Shown in pieces: positions 1 through 11,639 of a stretch of DNA of 64,000 nucleotides; the stretch's first letter is position 1; each line of letters opens with the position of its first letter. The position numbers and the translations under genes are program-made. Location of the stretch: contig QEOQ01000522.1 in the NCBI GenBank assembly GCA_010279815.1, positions 389,673-453,672 on the forward strand. The letters run 5' to 3'. Origin of the DNA: Brachionus plicatilis (Eukaryota; Rotifera; Eurotatoria; Ploima; Brachionidae). A model generated the notes under the pieces. The model was given only the letters and a program-made list of their open reading frames with translations. It was not told where the DNA came from and did not search any database.

Positions 1-130
1 ACGGTTGGAATGGAATGGAATGGAACGGTTGGAATGGAATGGAACGGTTGGAATGGAATGGAACGGTTGGAATGGAATGGAACGGTTGGAATGGAATGGA
101 ACGGTTGGAATGGAATGGAACGGAACGGGA
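1..130. repeat. 19-bp tandem repeat, GGAAT-rich
   Basis: A 19-bp unit (ACGGTTGGAATGGAATGGA) repeats about six times; the first copy carries an extra ATGGA. The array is cut by the window start. It decays into ACGGAACGGGAATGG and ends near 130. It reads open in all forward frames only because the unit lacks stops; it is not a gene. Confidence 0.9.
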
Positions 131-960
131 ATGGTTTTTTATGGAATGCGTCTCCATTCCATTCCTTTTCGGGAACGGACCATTTCATTTTAGCAAGAAC
201 CACTGTATCAATTTTTAGCTTTCTCCTGTTTAATATCCCAGAAGTGTTACCATATTGAAGAGTCTACCGATTTATTTTTCCGCATATCCTAAGAACATTA
301 TTTAAATAGAAATTTCTATAAGCAAAATAAATATTTTTGATCGATTTCTTTTGTTTTTTCCTTAAGTAAGGCTTTTCACAACTAAAATCAATTATAGTTA
401 AAAAACAAAATTTTAATTTAAAAATCGAAGTTTAAATTTAAAATTTTGGATTCCTGCTTTTTTTACTTTTAGAAAATAAAATATATTTATCTTCACCAAA
501 ATTATATATCACTTAAACTGAACGGAAAAATAAATCTTCTAAGACTGTAAAGGAAGTATCGTCTGTCATTTAATATTTAGTCAATTAATCATCTAGCTGA
601 AGTGTCTAAAGCATTAGATCCTTATTGAAGTTCAACAATCACAATTGTGTTTCTTCAAAACGAATAATGAATACTTAAAGAAATTGAAGAGTTTGAGTAT
701 CAATTTTTTTTAATTCAATAACCAGAAAAATGGCCAGCTTTAAGAATATTTAAATAAATAATTTTGGATTTAATGACTGTACTTACTTACATTTTACGAA
801 TCTAGAAATTAAAATAAAACTAGTTTTTAAAAAGCTTATCAATGGTGAATAAATTTTTTTTATTAATTAATCTTCATTATTCTTCATCCGCCTTTCCTCA
901 AAAACTGTGCAGAAGCCTTAACTATTCATTTAACTTTGATTTTTCAGAGCATCTTTATTC
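131..960. other. AT-rich spacer, nothing recognised
   Basis: Low-complexity A+T-rich sequence with stops in every frame. I see no repeat boundary, exon or RNA gene. Confidence 0.6.
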
Positions 961-974
961 AATAGACAATTCCA

Positions 975-1361
975 TTCAGATCAGCAAATAATACACTAAT
1001 GTTTAAGTAAGGCGATAAATCAATGCCGAGAAATTATCGTCCAGTGTCTTTAACTTCAATTCCGTGCAAGATTGCGGAAAGCATTATAATATTTTCAAAA
1101 ATAACATTATGTCAAAAGGACAGCATCGATTTGTTAAAAGAAAGTTATGTAAAACTAATTTTTATGGAAAATTTAATGAGTCTAGATAAAAGTATTCCTG
1201 TTGATGTGATTCTGTTGAATTTTGCGAAAGCATTTGATACTATTCCGAACAGACGACTTACAGCCAAATTGAAAACCTATGGCTTTGATGGTCTGACACT
1301 AAAATGGGTTGAAGCTTTCCTGAAAAATAGAAAACAACGAGACAACTTAAAGAGCATTTAA
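975..1361 (+). pseudogene. LINE reverse transcriptase fragment
   Basis: The reading frame carries hallmarks of a non-LTR retrotransposon reverse transcriptase: NYRPVSLTSIPCKIAE (first RT block), then VDVILLNFAKAFDTIPNRRL (palm block with the first catalytic Asp region) and LKWVEAFLKNRKQR. An in-frame TAA lies upstream (FK*GDKS, where the family has FKKGDKS). The sequence between the blocks is shorter than usual, and the VPQGS and YADD blocks are missing, so this is a dead, truncated copy. It closely matches the copy at 40.8 kb (both have GLTLKW then EAFLKNR), so both come from one LINE family (CR1- or Jockey-like by motif style). Confidence 0.8.
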
Positions 1362-1369
1362 ATATTTCA

Positions 1370-2840
1370 GCTTTTCTGAAAAAAAATGGAAATTATTATT
1401 CGAATTTCAAATAAAACATTTTAAGTTTATTTTTTGTTGACTTTAAATTTTGATAAAATAGCTTTGGCGTTCATTTAAGAAACTAATTTTTCAAAAGATT
1501 GACTCTGTCATAGTAAGAAAGTTAAGCTGGGTAAAATTTTGTATATTTATTGAAATTATTTTAAAAAAATATTTAAATTTTTGTAAATTTCAAATTTTTT
1601 AAAATTAAAATGTTAAATACACCGTTATTAAATTTCAATTAAATTAAATGTGAAGGATACTTCTGATTGAAAATAAACAATTTTATTTAGCTTTTTTAAG
1701 GAACTTTAATTTTATTTTTTTTAGATTTTTTGTCATAGTTAAATATTGAGTTTTAAAGTGACAAAAATTTTGTTGATAATGATATAGAATGCAATTATGA
1801 AAATTATGAAATTTTGATTAGAAGAATTAGCTGTTGATGTAAAAAACTATGAAAATAAAAATTTTGTACTTACTTTCTCAAAATGTAAATTCTTCATAAT
1901 GAAAAAAATTGATTTTTGATGGCCAAATCAACTTAAGTGAAAAAAAATAGATAAATTCATTCTAAAAAATGAGAATAAAAACACGAAATTCTAAAAAATA
2001 TATTTCAATTTTTAAAACTAAATTAATACAAACAACAAATAAAAAAGTACTTGATAAATTAATATTTTGGAAAAAATTCAACTAGAATTATTTGGTTTAG
2101 AGCTTATTAATTTTTAAACCCTAAAATCCGGTTATTAAAAAAAACATCGAATAAATAACATTTCAAATATCATGTTTAATTTAGAAAATTAAACTTTGAG
2201 ATTAATATGCTTTCAAATTGTGTTAAAATTAAATAAGAGATAAAATTTAAAATTTACTTTTAAAACAATTTTTTACATGTAAATTCTCGCACCATTTTTT
2301 TCTCTAATTTAGTTGAGAATGAATATAAAATTAAAATCTTAACTTAACACTTATTTTCCATTTAATTGATGATAATTCTTGGAAATGTAATAACGTATGC
2401 AAGGAGGAAGGAAAACAAAAAATTCAATGTTTAATTTTTTTTTCTTTATTTAAATTAAAAATAGCCTAAAATATTTTTCAAATTTAAAATGATCAAAATA
2501 TCATTTTTTTAAATAAAATCCTTCTCTAATTTACTTACGCAATACAAAGTGCTAATATCTCTCAACTATCATGTTTTGTTGCTTTATGACTTTTATAAAT
2601 TCATTCGTCTCTAAATTCAATCGTAATATTTATTGAAACTTAATATTTTTTTCGAAATTTTGAAGCTTATTTTTTATTTTGGTTAATTCGGAAACGATTC
2701 AAATAAAAATTATTAAAAAACTCAGATTTAATTCTTTCTGAGCCTCTTAAATACGAAAAAATCATCACTTTTATTAATAATTGAAATTTTGCCTTTAAAA
2801 ATAAGTTAGCTTTTTTTAATATCATCTGATGCCGAATTTG
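1370..2840. other. AT-rich spacer, nothing recognised
   Basis: Homopolymer-rich A/T sequence with no open frame of note on either strand. Confidence 0.6.
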
Positions 2841-2844
2841 TGTC

Positions 2845-3690
2845 TTAGTTAAAAAAGATCCAAAAATTCACTAACCAAAATATTCGAGTCTGAATAAAGA
2901 AAATCATCACTTGTTTTGGAATCATCAAAGCTTTAACTTCTCTCATTATTTTCACATAACGAAAATAATGAATTTTCAGTATTTGATAAATTTTCCTCTA
3001 TACTTATGATGCTATTTTCTTCATTTGAAAATAAATCATTGTCTTCATCTTGTTTGTCTACTTTATTGAATGTTCCGGTATTGTTTTATCTGCATCAAAT
3101 TGATTGTCATCAGAAAGCATTTTTTTTTATTTCGCGATTTATTTGTTTGGAATCTATTCCGTGACTTTAAAAAATCAGAATCCACTAAATTTGTTATAAA
3201 ATTATCCATTGTTTGATTATTTTGAAACATTATTGAAGAGAAAAGAATCATAGAGATTGAAATATAAAATTTATTATTTTTAAAAAACATAATTTTAATT
3301 TAATAATTTTGTGGCTAACGTTTAAAATATTAAAAGACAGAAATTTTTTTTTTTCAATTTTTCATAAAATTAGTTTTTTATATAAAATAATACGCATCGC
3401 TCCTCCCAATTTTACATGTTATTGCTTAGTAATCAACACTTGTTTTCACAGTACCAATATCTTCTATTAAAGCATTCATCATCATTTCTGATTGCTGACT
3501 ACGTTTTGTTCATTGCGTTCAATTTGTAAATTCATGCCTTTTGAGTATAAGCTGCATGATTTTAATCTATATGCACATGATCTGAAGAACTATCTAAGGA
3601 GTCGTCTTTTTCAAGTCCGTTTCTTTGCAAACCATTTTTGAAAACTAAATTGATAGTATTCTCAGCATATTTTATTATATTTTTTTTCTG
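2845..3690 (-). other. possible decayed acidic coding sequence
   Basis: Read on the minus strand, several short blocks look protein-like but lie in different frames. One at 3690-3560 ends in a Ser/Asp tract (DDSLDSSSDHVHID). One starts at an ATG at 3120 (MLSDDNQFDADKTIPEHS). One near 3060-2850 is rich in Asp, Glu, Asn and Ser (DKQDEDNDLFSNEENS). Frameshifts and stops separate them. I cannot name a family; the acidic style resembles leader regions of transposase genes. This may equally be biased composition read as protein. Confidence 0.2.
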
Positions 3691-3699
3691 TAAGGTGGC

Positions 3700-4947
3700 T
3701 AATATTATTAACTTTTGTTTTTTTTAACTGATTTTTTCAGACTTTCTATATGATTTTTTTCAAGCATCATTGATGATATAAATTAAAAAAACTGTGTTAC
3801 TATATTTTCTAATCATCGAGTAATGTTTGTAATTTACAAACACAATATTAATAATAAAGAATTTATTGTCATCTTGAAGTTTGGGATCAAAAAAACAGAT
3901 CTAATTTTATTTAACTTTTGAATGGTATTTGATTAAATCTCTCTGCAAACTGATATATAATTCAAAAAATATTAAATCAGACTTAACAGATTATCAGCAA
4001 TTAAATTGCGCAGTTGAACAAAATGAAGATTTTTTGCAAAGCCTCATCTAATATTCAGCATTTTTACTTAATTTTACGTAAGCTTACATTTTATTACATT
4101 CAATATTTGATGTTATTTTTAGGAATCTTACAATTTTTGATGCAAAATTACATAAAATGATGAAATAGTACACATTCAAAGTAAAACGGCAAATTGAAGT
4201 TTAAGATCAAGATCAAAAGATCAAAATATAAATTGTAATATTTTTTTTAATAATAGAGGAAAAATCAATTTCAAAGCAATTACTTTATAGCGGCTATATA
4301 GATAGTTTATTTTCATATTTAAAATTTTAAAATGTTCCTTTTTATTGAACTTTAATAGGTTTAAATATTTTAATTGATTTTAATAAAAATTTACTTTTAA
4401 AGACAAAAAAATTCACTGTTTTAAAATTTTAAATTTTATTTAAGTGGAAAAATAAAATTATTTCAGTTTGAATAAATGGATATTAAAGTTATAAATTTGA
4501 ATTTGTGAATTAACTTAACCTGAATTACTTAAATTATTGACTGTTTTTGTCAAATAAATTAGAGATCAATCATTTTGATGTTTATTTGATAATGAACAAT
4601 AATTAGACATAACATGTCTAGTAATGTTTAGTATTTTTTTCTTAAAAATTATCAAAATCATTAGATTAATTAAGTTTTGAAATTTTAAATGATCGTTTTG
4701 ATCTTAAAATTTGATCTGAAACTTCAATTTGCCAGTACTGTAACCAAGAAAACTCAACCTGAATGAGATTGTTGTCAGATTCATTTTTTTTCTTCCATTA
4801 TTTACATTCCAAATTTTAGTTGACTTATCACCTGATTCTATTTTTCAAAAATTTCTTACAAATTATCTATCCAACCGTCAGCAACAGCAAGAGAATGTAA
4901 CATTAAATGGATATTAGAATAAATAAATTTTTTCATCCTGGCATAAA
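3700..4947. other. AT-rich spacer
   Basis: No coding, repeat or RNA signal was recognised. Confidence 0.5.
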
Positions 4948-6211
4948 AAATAAAATCTATTTTTTATTTTTATTTATTTAATTCGAGTAAAACACCAAAA
5001 GGCGACGTAAAAATTGATATAAAAAAGAAAAAAATGTTCAAAATTTACATAAAGATAAAAAAATATTTAATAGCAGAGTAATTATTGGTTTTCTTGTATC
5101 TTTTCTGGTTTCAAGAGCGCAATAAGAGAACTTTTGCCTGCTTGACCTAGTTTTAGTAAATCTCTTATCCTTTTTACCATATCAGATTCTGATAGCATTT
5201 CAAATATGGAAAAGTAAATCTTTGGTAAAAAACGGGCTAATCTGAGTATGGTATCGATACCAGTGCCTTGAATTCCAATTATACTTTCAATGTTTTTAAT
5301 AAAGGATTTACAGTTAAGATCATTTGGTAAGCTGCTTCTTGTCGCCAATAGTTGATTTAGAAAGGTGTAAGTCAACGAGTTCTCACATAATCTTATTAAT
5401 AGACCACACTTGGCGCATTATTGTGTAATTGTGTCAATTCCTAAGGCGTTTGCAAATGCAGTGCTCTTTGAATGTCTTGGCAGTCCAAACATACTTTTAA
5501 GAATGTTTGATTCAATTACTTGAATCTTCCTGATTTCTGTCTGATTAATGGCTAGAGCATCCAGTCCATAAAGGAGCACTGGTCTTACATAAGTTTGGTA
5601 CATCTGAGCCTTTATATTAAAATCTAGGCCGGTGCTAATGACGCTTCCTTTCAATTTAAGCGCTGCAATGTTTGATGCAGTTTGTTTGCATTTGATGTGA
5701 GTGTGATTTGTCATCATCTTGTTAAATGAGACTCCCAGGTACTTCATTTGATCTACTCTTGTCAGTTCGCGCTTTTCCATTTTTAAACAGTGCCTTTTTT
5801 TTTAGTTTAAGCCAAAAATCATGATTACAGTTTTTTCTGGATTAAATTTGATTTGCGCAAGACGACCAAATTCCTCAGTCTTATCAATTAACTTTTGAAG
5901 TCCTGCTTCAGTGTCGCTAATCAAGATGATGTCATCGGCGTACAGAATGATGTCAACTCGTATCGATCCAACTTTAACTACTTTATTCAATGTTTCAATT
6001 TGTGGGACTAAGTCTTCAGCATATATTGAGAACAACCTAGGAGAGAGTGGTCCACCCTGCTTGACACCAACAGAGGTCCTAAATTTATCAGTTCTATCGC
6101 CATCATTCTCAACAATTGCTAGTGATTGCGCATAGTATCTCACTAATGTTAGCACAATATGACAAGGTAGTTTCACTATTAAAATAAAATCAAATCAAAT
6201 AAAATCTATTT
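4948..6211 (-). mobile_element. 5'-truncated LINE with 15-bp target-site duplication
   Basis: An identical 15-mer, AAATAAAATCTATTT, sits at 4948-4962 and 6197-6211, flanking a minus-strand reverse transcriptase remnant. Next to the 4948 copy, the minus strand has an A-rich tail (AATAAATAAAAATAAAAA), the expected 3' end of a LINE inserted by target-primed reverse transcription. The other end breaks abruptly inside the RT coding region, which is ordinary 5' truncation. About 20 extra AT-rich bases lie between the RT break and the duplication. Confidence 0.75.
5082..6176 (-). pseudogene. LINE reverse transcriptase, C-terminal half, two nonsense codons
   Basis: One continuous minus-strand frame of about 365 codons is interrupted only by two in-frame TAA codons, near 5799 and 5415. 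It holds GVKQGGPLSPRLFSIY, the catalytic YADDI, a KYLGV block and the thumb region (YVRPVLLYGLDALAINQTEIRK), then a long C-terminal domain. It lacks endonuclease and RT blocks 1-3 through 5' truncation. Only two stops and no frameshift suggest a fairly recent insertion. The QGGPLSP form of the motif differs from the VPQGSV form in other LINE pieces here, so this is a separate LINE clade. Confidence 0.85.
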
Positions 6212-6229
6212 GAAATTGTTTTAATTAAT

Positions 6230-6760
6230 AATATTCGATTAACAAAAATATTTCTTCTTCTAGAAATAAGCAAATAATTTAACTTAAGCTTAGCAATTTT
6301 GATATGAAAATTGACATTTAAAAATTTTGATTTGTTAGTATTGTCAATAGAAATATTAACTCAAGGAATTACTTGTTTTTTTATCAAATTATTAAGTGAA
6401 ATGTAAAAAATCTATAACATTTCCTTTTCTCTTTAATAAAGTAAAACTTAATAAAGTATTTAAAGAGTAAAAATACACTTAACATATTAATTAAAAATAA
6501 TTAATATTTGTTTTAGAACGTTTTAATGCTTTATTAGTAATAAAGTTATTAGTAATAAAGAAATCTGAAATTAATCAAATAAAATATTTTTATTAAGTTA
6601 TGTGATTTTCTTGATAATCGTGGAAAATTTTAATATATTTTAGTAAATAAGTTTTTAGAAAAAAATCTAATTATTTTTTCAATTATATTTACAAATTCAA
6701 TCAAAAGTTTAATTTTCGAAATTAACAATTTCATAATTCGTAATGAATGTGAATTAAAAG
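6230..6760. repeat. dispersed repeat R1, forward copy
   Basis: A stretch including TATGTGATTTTCTTGATAAT and a following run ending in AGAAAAAAATCTAATT recurs, diverged, at 25370-25560 in the same orientation and at 8290-8530 inverted. The inverted pair 6.2-6.8 / 8.1-8.5 kb flanks the hAT-like element. Confidence 0.5.
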
Positions 6761-6775
6761 AATATTTTTGAAGAG

Positions 6776-7305
6776 GTCCATAGCAGACTTGTGCGTAAGT
6801 CACTAAGTCAAAGTCAAAGTCAAGTCACGGACTTGACTTAAGATTTTTTTTTTTAAAGTTAAGTCATTTGAATTGACTTGACTTAGAATGACTTGAATTT
6901 CAAAAAATTTAATTTGTGTTTTCGAAGGAATTTGATAAAAAAATCTTGTAATTAATTTTCTAATATTTACAACATTAAAATTTAAAGAATCATAATTAGG
7001 ATTGGATGCTTGTTACCCGTTTTTATTGACTTTCCCAAAAAAAATTCAAGTCATTCTAAGTCAAGTCAAGTCAAATGACTTAACTTTAAAAAAAAAATCT
7101 TAAGTCAAGTCAAATGACTTAACTTTAAAAATAAAAATCTTAAGTCAAGTCAAATGACTTAACTTTAAAAATAAAAATCTTAAGTCAAGTCAAATGACTT
7201 AACTTTAAAAAAAAAAATCTTAAGTCAAGTCAAATCTCTGACTTAACCAAAACATGACTTAAAAATGACTTTATTTTTTGACTTACGTACAAGTCTGGTC
7301 CATAG
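6776..7305. mobile_element. hAT-like foldback element with 8-bp TSD and 40-bp internal repeats
   Basis: The 8-bp direct repeat GTCCATAG (6776-6783 and 7298-7305) encloses inverted ends CAGACTTGTGCGTAAGTCA and its near-exact complement. Inside, GTCAAGTC-type repeats fold back on each other. On the right side a 40-bp unit starting ATCTTAAGTCAAGTCAAATG begins at 7097, 7137, 7177 and 7217. There is no coding capacity. The 8-bp duplication and CAG terminus fit the hAT superfamily. Confidence 0.8.
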
Positions 7306-8090
7306 TTAAATAATAATTGAACATAAATAAAAATAATTTAAAAAAGATTAATATGCAAAATATAAAAAATTAAAAATATTTAAAAATTTTTAAATATTAT
7401 CTTTCCGTTTCGATTGATTGGTGTCTTCATTGCGGCACTTTCAAAATAAAAATAAATTTTTTTTTTAATTTCAAAGAGCCTTTGCTCATCATTTATTTAT
7501 TGAAAAGACACTAGAGTTTTTGAATTTTTTTTTGTTTAAGATAATTAAAATGTTTGAAAAGTTCAGAAAATTGTAGATTTTGTTTCTTTGTATTATAACA
7601 AAATTTTCCATTAGAATTAATAAATTACCACAAGAGTACCGATACTTTTTCTCCGATGAATTCTACACACATTTTTTACATTGTTGAACAAAATTAATAT
7701 TTAATAAAATTTAATTTTTGTTCAGTTAAGGTAAATGAAAGTTAAGGAATTGCTCTGGTGCAATAATTTTTGAATCCAAATGAAACCTGTTCAGAGACTC
7801 TGTTTGCCAAACATGACGTGTACAAGTTTGTGATTTCTATATTGACTACTTTATTCATAAATTTTAAAGTCACTTACAAATTGTCAATCATAAGATTATC
7901 AATCATACAATCTGCACATCAAAGGATTTTGTTAATGTTAAGAATCAATTTTTTAAATCAGTGTCTGAACCTAAGAATATAACTTTGAAAATAAAATCAG
8001 ACTAATCAAAAACTAATCAGACTTTTTTACTATCTCTGGGCAGTTTTCTTTAAATCATCATTTTAAAGCAGTAAATTTTTTTCAATTTTA
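7306..8090. other. AT-rich spacer
   Basis: Nothing recognised. A 70-codon open stretch near 7770-7982 has no protein-like composition. Confidence 0.5.
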
Positions 8091-8700
8091 ACTGAATATG
8101 AAAAATTTTAATTTGAGGGCCTAAATTTAAAAAGCGATTTAAAAAATCTTTGAATAATCATGCAAAAGCAAAAAATTCAAAAAAATTTATAATTGATATA
8201 ACAAGCACTATCGAGTCAAATGATTTTGTTATATTTTTTATTTGAATTTGTACATTTTTATCAAACTTTAAAATCAATAATTGATTGAATTTTAAAAAGT
8301 AATTAAATATTTCTTGAAAAAAGTAATCATCAAAAATTATTTAAATTTTCCAATATTATTAAGAAAATCACACAACTTAATAAAAGAATTTTATTTGATT
8401 AATCAAAGCTTTTCTTTATAAAAGGGAAAAGGAAATTTTTTTAATTTATTGAATTTAACTATGACTTAATCAAATTAAAATTTTTTTCTATAAAATATTA
8501 TTTCTTTTTATTATTCTGGTAAATCACAAATCAAAATCATGAAAATTAAAAAAAAAAATTTTATTTTTTAAATTTTTACTTTTTAGGTAAAAATAAAAAT
8601 CAAAATTTTTATATTTCATGTTTCTTATTCAAAAGAAGAGATATTTAATAACTTCATTATTAAAAATCATAGAATTTTAGATAAATTACAATTTACCTAG
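8091..8700. repeat. upstream region of WD40 gene 1, repeated inverted at 25.2-25.7 kb
   Basis: The 500-600 bp before the WD40 start recurs, diverged, in reverse orientation at 25170-25690. For example AGCACTATCGAGTCAAATGA here pairs with TCAAATGACTTGATAGTGCT there. The last 70 bp (TTTAATAACTTCATTATTAA to the start codon) also precede WD40 gene 2 directly. Confidence 0.6.
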
Positions 8701-8701
8701 A

Positions 8702-9893
8702 ATGAAAATATTTATTTACTTAAATATCTATTTAATGTTGATATTCACTTGCAATTGTCAACTGCTAGAGGGATATTTTAAAAGATATTATGGAAAAAAT
8801 TTAGTTCAAATCAACTCGAATAATGAAATAAAATTCGCATTAAGCTGTCTACAAAGTGAAGATTGTAAAATGGCTGTCATAAAGGAAGAAAGCAATTCAT
8901 TGCATAATGAATGTTCCACAATTGATTTTAATCAAACTAATTTTGTTTTGTTGATCAAAAAAATGAACAAAAAGTCCAAAATTGATTCTGAATTTAAATG
9001 TAAAATAAAAATTCAAAACAATTGAAAAAATATATTTTTTAACTTTTAAAGGAACAAATCTGACTGGTAATTCTGGTAATATTATTTCACTAGCGGTACT
9101 TAACAATGGTGATTTGGCAAGTGGATCATATCAGAATATTAAAATTTGGAATTCAGATAATGAATGTGAAATAATGACTCTAAATGGTCATACAGATTAT
9201 GTAGGTTCACTAACAATTCTAAATAATGGTGATTTGGCAAGTGGATCATTTGATAAGACAATTAAAATTTGGAATATAAATGATGGAAGTCTAAAAATGA
9301 CTCTAAATAATCATACAGATCGGGTAAGTTCACTTGTAGTACTTAAAAATGGTGATTTAGCAAGTGGATCACGGGATAAGACAATTAAAATTTGGAATAT
9401 AAATGATGGAAGTGTAAAAATGACTCTAAATGATCATACAGATCGGGTAAGGTCACTGATAGTACTTAAAAATGGCGATTTAGCAAGTGGATCATGGGAT
9501 AAGACAATTAAAATTTGGAATATAAATGATGGAATTGTAAAAATGACTCTAAATAATCATACAGGTTGGGTAATGTCACTTGCAGTGCTTCCCAATGGCG
9601 ATTTGGTGAGTGGATCTGCTGATAATACAATTAAAATATGGAATACAATTGACGGAAGTTTAAAAAAGACTCTTACTGGTCATTCTCAATGGGTTTGGAC
9701 TCTTGCAGTACTTAAAAATGGAGATTTGGTGAGTGGATCTGCTGATAATACAATTAAAATATGGAATACAATTGACGGAAGTTTAAAAAAGACTCTCACT
9801 GGTCATTTAGATGAAGTTCGGTCACTCGCAGTACTTCCCAATGGTGATTTAGTAAGTGGCTCAAGAGATAAAAATATTAAAATTTGGAATTAA
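8702..9893 (+). CDS. secreted WD40-repeat protein, copy 1 (probably broken at the splice junction)
   Basis: Exon 1 (8702-8999) starts at ATG and encodes a signal peptide (hydrophobic residues about 3-17, ending CNC) plus a roughly 80-residue domain with cysteines spaced as in PAN/apple-like modules (inference). Exon 2 (from about 9052) encodes seven WD40 repeats of 41 residues (first 40), each with GS..DKTIKIWN and near-identical in DNA. The intron (9000-9051) starts GTAAAA. Compared with copy 2, two bases (GT) are missing just before the acceptor. Splicing at the only AG keeps frame but makes TGA at the junction, and reading through also stops, so this copy probably gives only the secreted N-terminal piece. 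An AATAAA lies near 10009. The repeat count differs from copy 2 (7 versus 8). Confidence 0.7.
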
Positions 9894-10344
9894 AAAATTT
9901 TTTAGACTTTTAATTTAAAATTAATCCGAAAACTTCATTTTCAATTTTAATTAGCTGTCAAATACTCCTTTATTTTTATCTTTTAAAACTTTTAGATGTA
10001 TCTAGCTAAATAAAAATCTTATTTTTGATGATATAAAATAAAAATTAATAGTTTTAAGTATTTTTTATTTTAAAAATTAAATCAATAAAAACATGCTTTC
10101 AATTTTTTTGTCAAAGGTAATTTTTGATTATGACTAGACCTCCCTAACTTAATCTAGAGAGATTAAACTAAAATTTCTAATTATGTGTAGTTACCTCTTG
10201 ATTGTCAATATTTGATTTATCTAATAGAAATCAATTCAGCTCAAGAAAACTCGAAGATTTTCAATTGATCTGCTATCTGGTACTTTTCTTAACAAATTAA
10301 TTTTTGATTACCCTAGTTTAACTTCCATTATAATTTTCTGTAAA

Positions 10345-10455
10345 TATACAGCGGTTTTAATAAAAACGTAACGCTAGAAAAGCCGCGTCCAAACAACGTG
10401 CAACTCGGCCGGCCGTCCAGGCCCGACCCATCTGGTCATGCCGGTCAAGTTTTTT
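10345..10455. other. isolated GC-rich island ending in a T-run
   Basis: About 80 bp (10370-10450) are strongly GC-rich amid A/T sequence, followed by an 8-T run. The minus strand contains GGGTCGGGCCTGG, which matches the conserved internal control region of 5S rRNA, but the rest of 5S is not there. The left edge TACAGCGGTTTTAATAAAAA resembles a transposon terminus. The island lies exactly where the two duplication copies diverge, so it is an insertion. It has no tRNA A/B boxes. Identity unknown. Confidence 0.35.
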
Positions 10456-11349
10456 TTAAATTATTTATTTTTAATAGATTAAATTTTATTGTTAAAAATG
10501 AAATTTTCAAAATTTATTTTACACAAATTAAAATTGCTTTTTTTTAATTTTTAACCAATTAATTTATTAGGAATTTTACTATTTTGTTTGAAAGAATAAG
10601 ATTCATTTTTGTTAGGTATTTCAAAAATTTCATTTAAATTTTTATGAAACTAAAAAATTTACATTTTATTGAATAAATATTTTAATTTAATGAAAGAAGC
10701 TAAAAACCTTTTAATGCATGATAAATTCTGGTTCATAAGCTTAGGTCACACATTATATGATCATAAAATTAAATTAGAAAAGCTAAGTATTGATTCAAAA
10801 TATGAGTTAATATATATAGGCTTATACCTACTTTAGTCTTTTGCAAATAAATAGATAATGATTTTTTTCTTCTTTTGGAATATGTTAAAGAGGTGAGTAT
10901 GACTTTTAAAATTTTAAAAAATTTCAAAAATTAATACATTTGTGTCATATCTTGGAGTAATAAAGTTGAGTAACCCCTGAACAATTAAACAATTGGGTAT
11001 ATCTCTTGCTTTAAGTAATTTAATAAGAGTAAGAGAAATTTTTAAAATCACAATTGACTTTAAAAAATTGATAGTCGAATCTGACTTTTACTTTGATTTT
11101 TTTTAATCTGAAGTACACTTAAAACAAATTAATGGATAAATAAATAATAAATTGATTTTAATAAAATAAAATTTAAAATAATTTCAAAAATTTTGATTAT
11201 TAACAATAGATTATTCTGACAAATTCATTGGACATACAATTAAAATTTATTCAGAAAAATTAACTGGGTTAAATTGAGGGAAATAATATGATTACAAAAA
11301 AAATTTAAAAAATATCTAAACAAAATTTTACATGAACTCTCATTTTAAA
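10456..11349. other. duplicated 3' flank, no gene seen
   Basis: From 10768 this matches the downstream flank of the second copy (29705 onward). A short GGTCACACATTATATGATCA at 10743 is a scrap of the Merlin-like terminal repeat seen intact at 55.5 kb. No coding signal. Confidence 0.5.
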
Positions 11350-11625
11350 CTATTGGTTTTTATTTTCAATTTTGGCAATTTTTTTGTAGCTCTTTATTTT
11401 AAGTTTGGTCACATTTTCCAAAGTGGCGTCTAATTTTGACTCGTATTCGGGATTTTCGTGCAAATTGTTGCCAACATCGCGCAGCTTCATCATATAGTCC
11501 GAATTAAAATGATCAGTATAATTCATGAAACGCTTGTAGTCCGCTTGAAGTAGTCTAAAATCATTCTCCAACTTACATCTCACCTCTGTCTCTTTTTTCA
11601 ATTTTTTCTCTGTATCTTTAAGCCT
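11350..11625 (-). pseudogene. duplicated last exon of the C6orf163-like gene
   Basis: The minus-strand frame matches the last exon of the gene at 30.2 kb almost residue for residue (KKETEVRCKLENDFRLLQA, YKRFMNYTDHFNSDYMMKL) with a few changes and the same stop. A scrap of exon 3 follows at about 11880-11960, but exons 1, 2 and 4 are absent. It is therefore a partial duplicate without a promoter. The frame itself is still open, so duplication is recent or the exon is not free of constraint. Confidence 0.8.
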
Positions 11626-11639
11626 AAAAAATTAAAAGA

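Noticed and set aside
3063..3290. 75-codon open frame, minus strand
   Set aside because: Phe/Asn/Lys/Ile bias of A/T DNA, no conserved look, overlaps a better acidic block in another frame.
5911..6135. Open frame on plus strand
   Set aside because: Antisense shadow of the reverse transcriptase.
7097..7240. CRISPR-like regular repeats
   Set aside because: The 40-bp units are directly adjacent without spacers and lie in a transposon.
7770..7982. 70-codon open frame, plus strand
   Set aside because: Hydrophobic by composition, no motif, no splice partner.
10365..10450. tRNA or complete 5S gene in the GC-rich island
   Set aside because: No A/B boxes, no cloverleaf, and only 13 bases match 5S.
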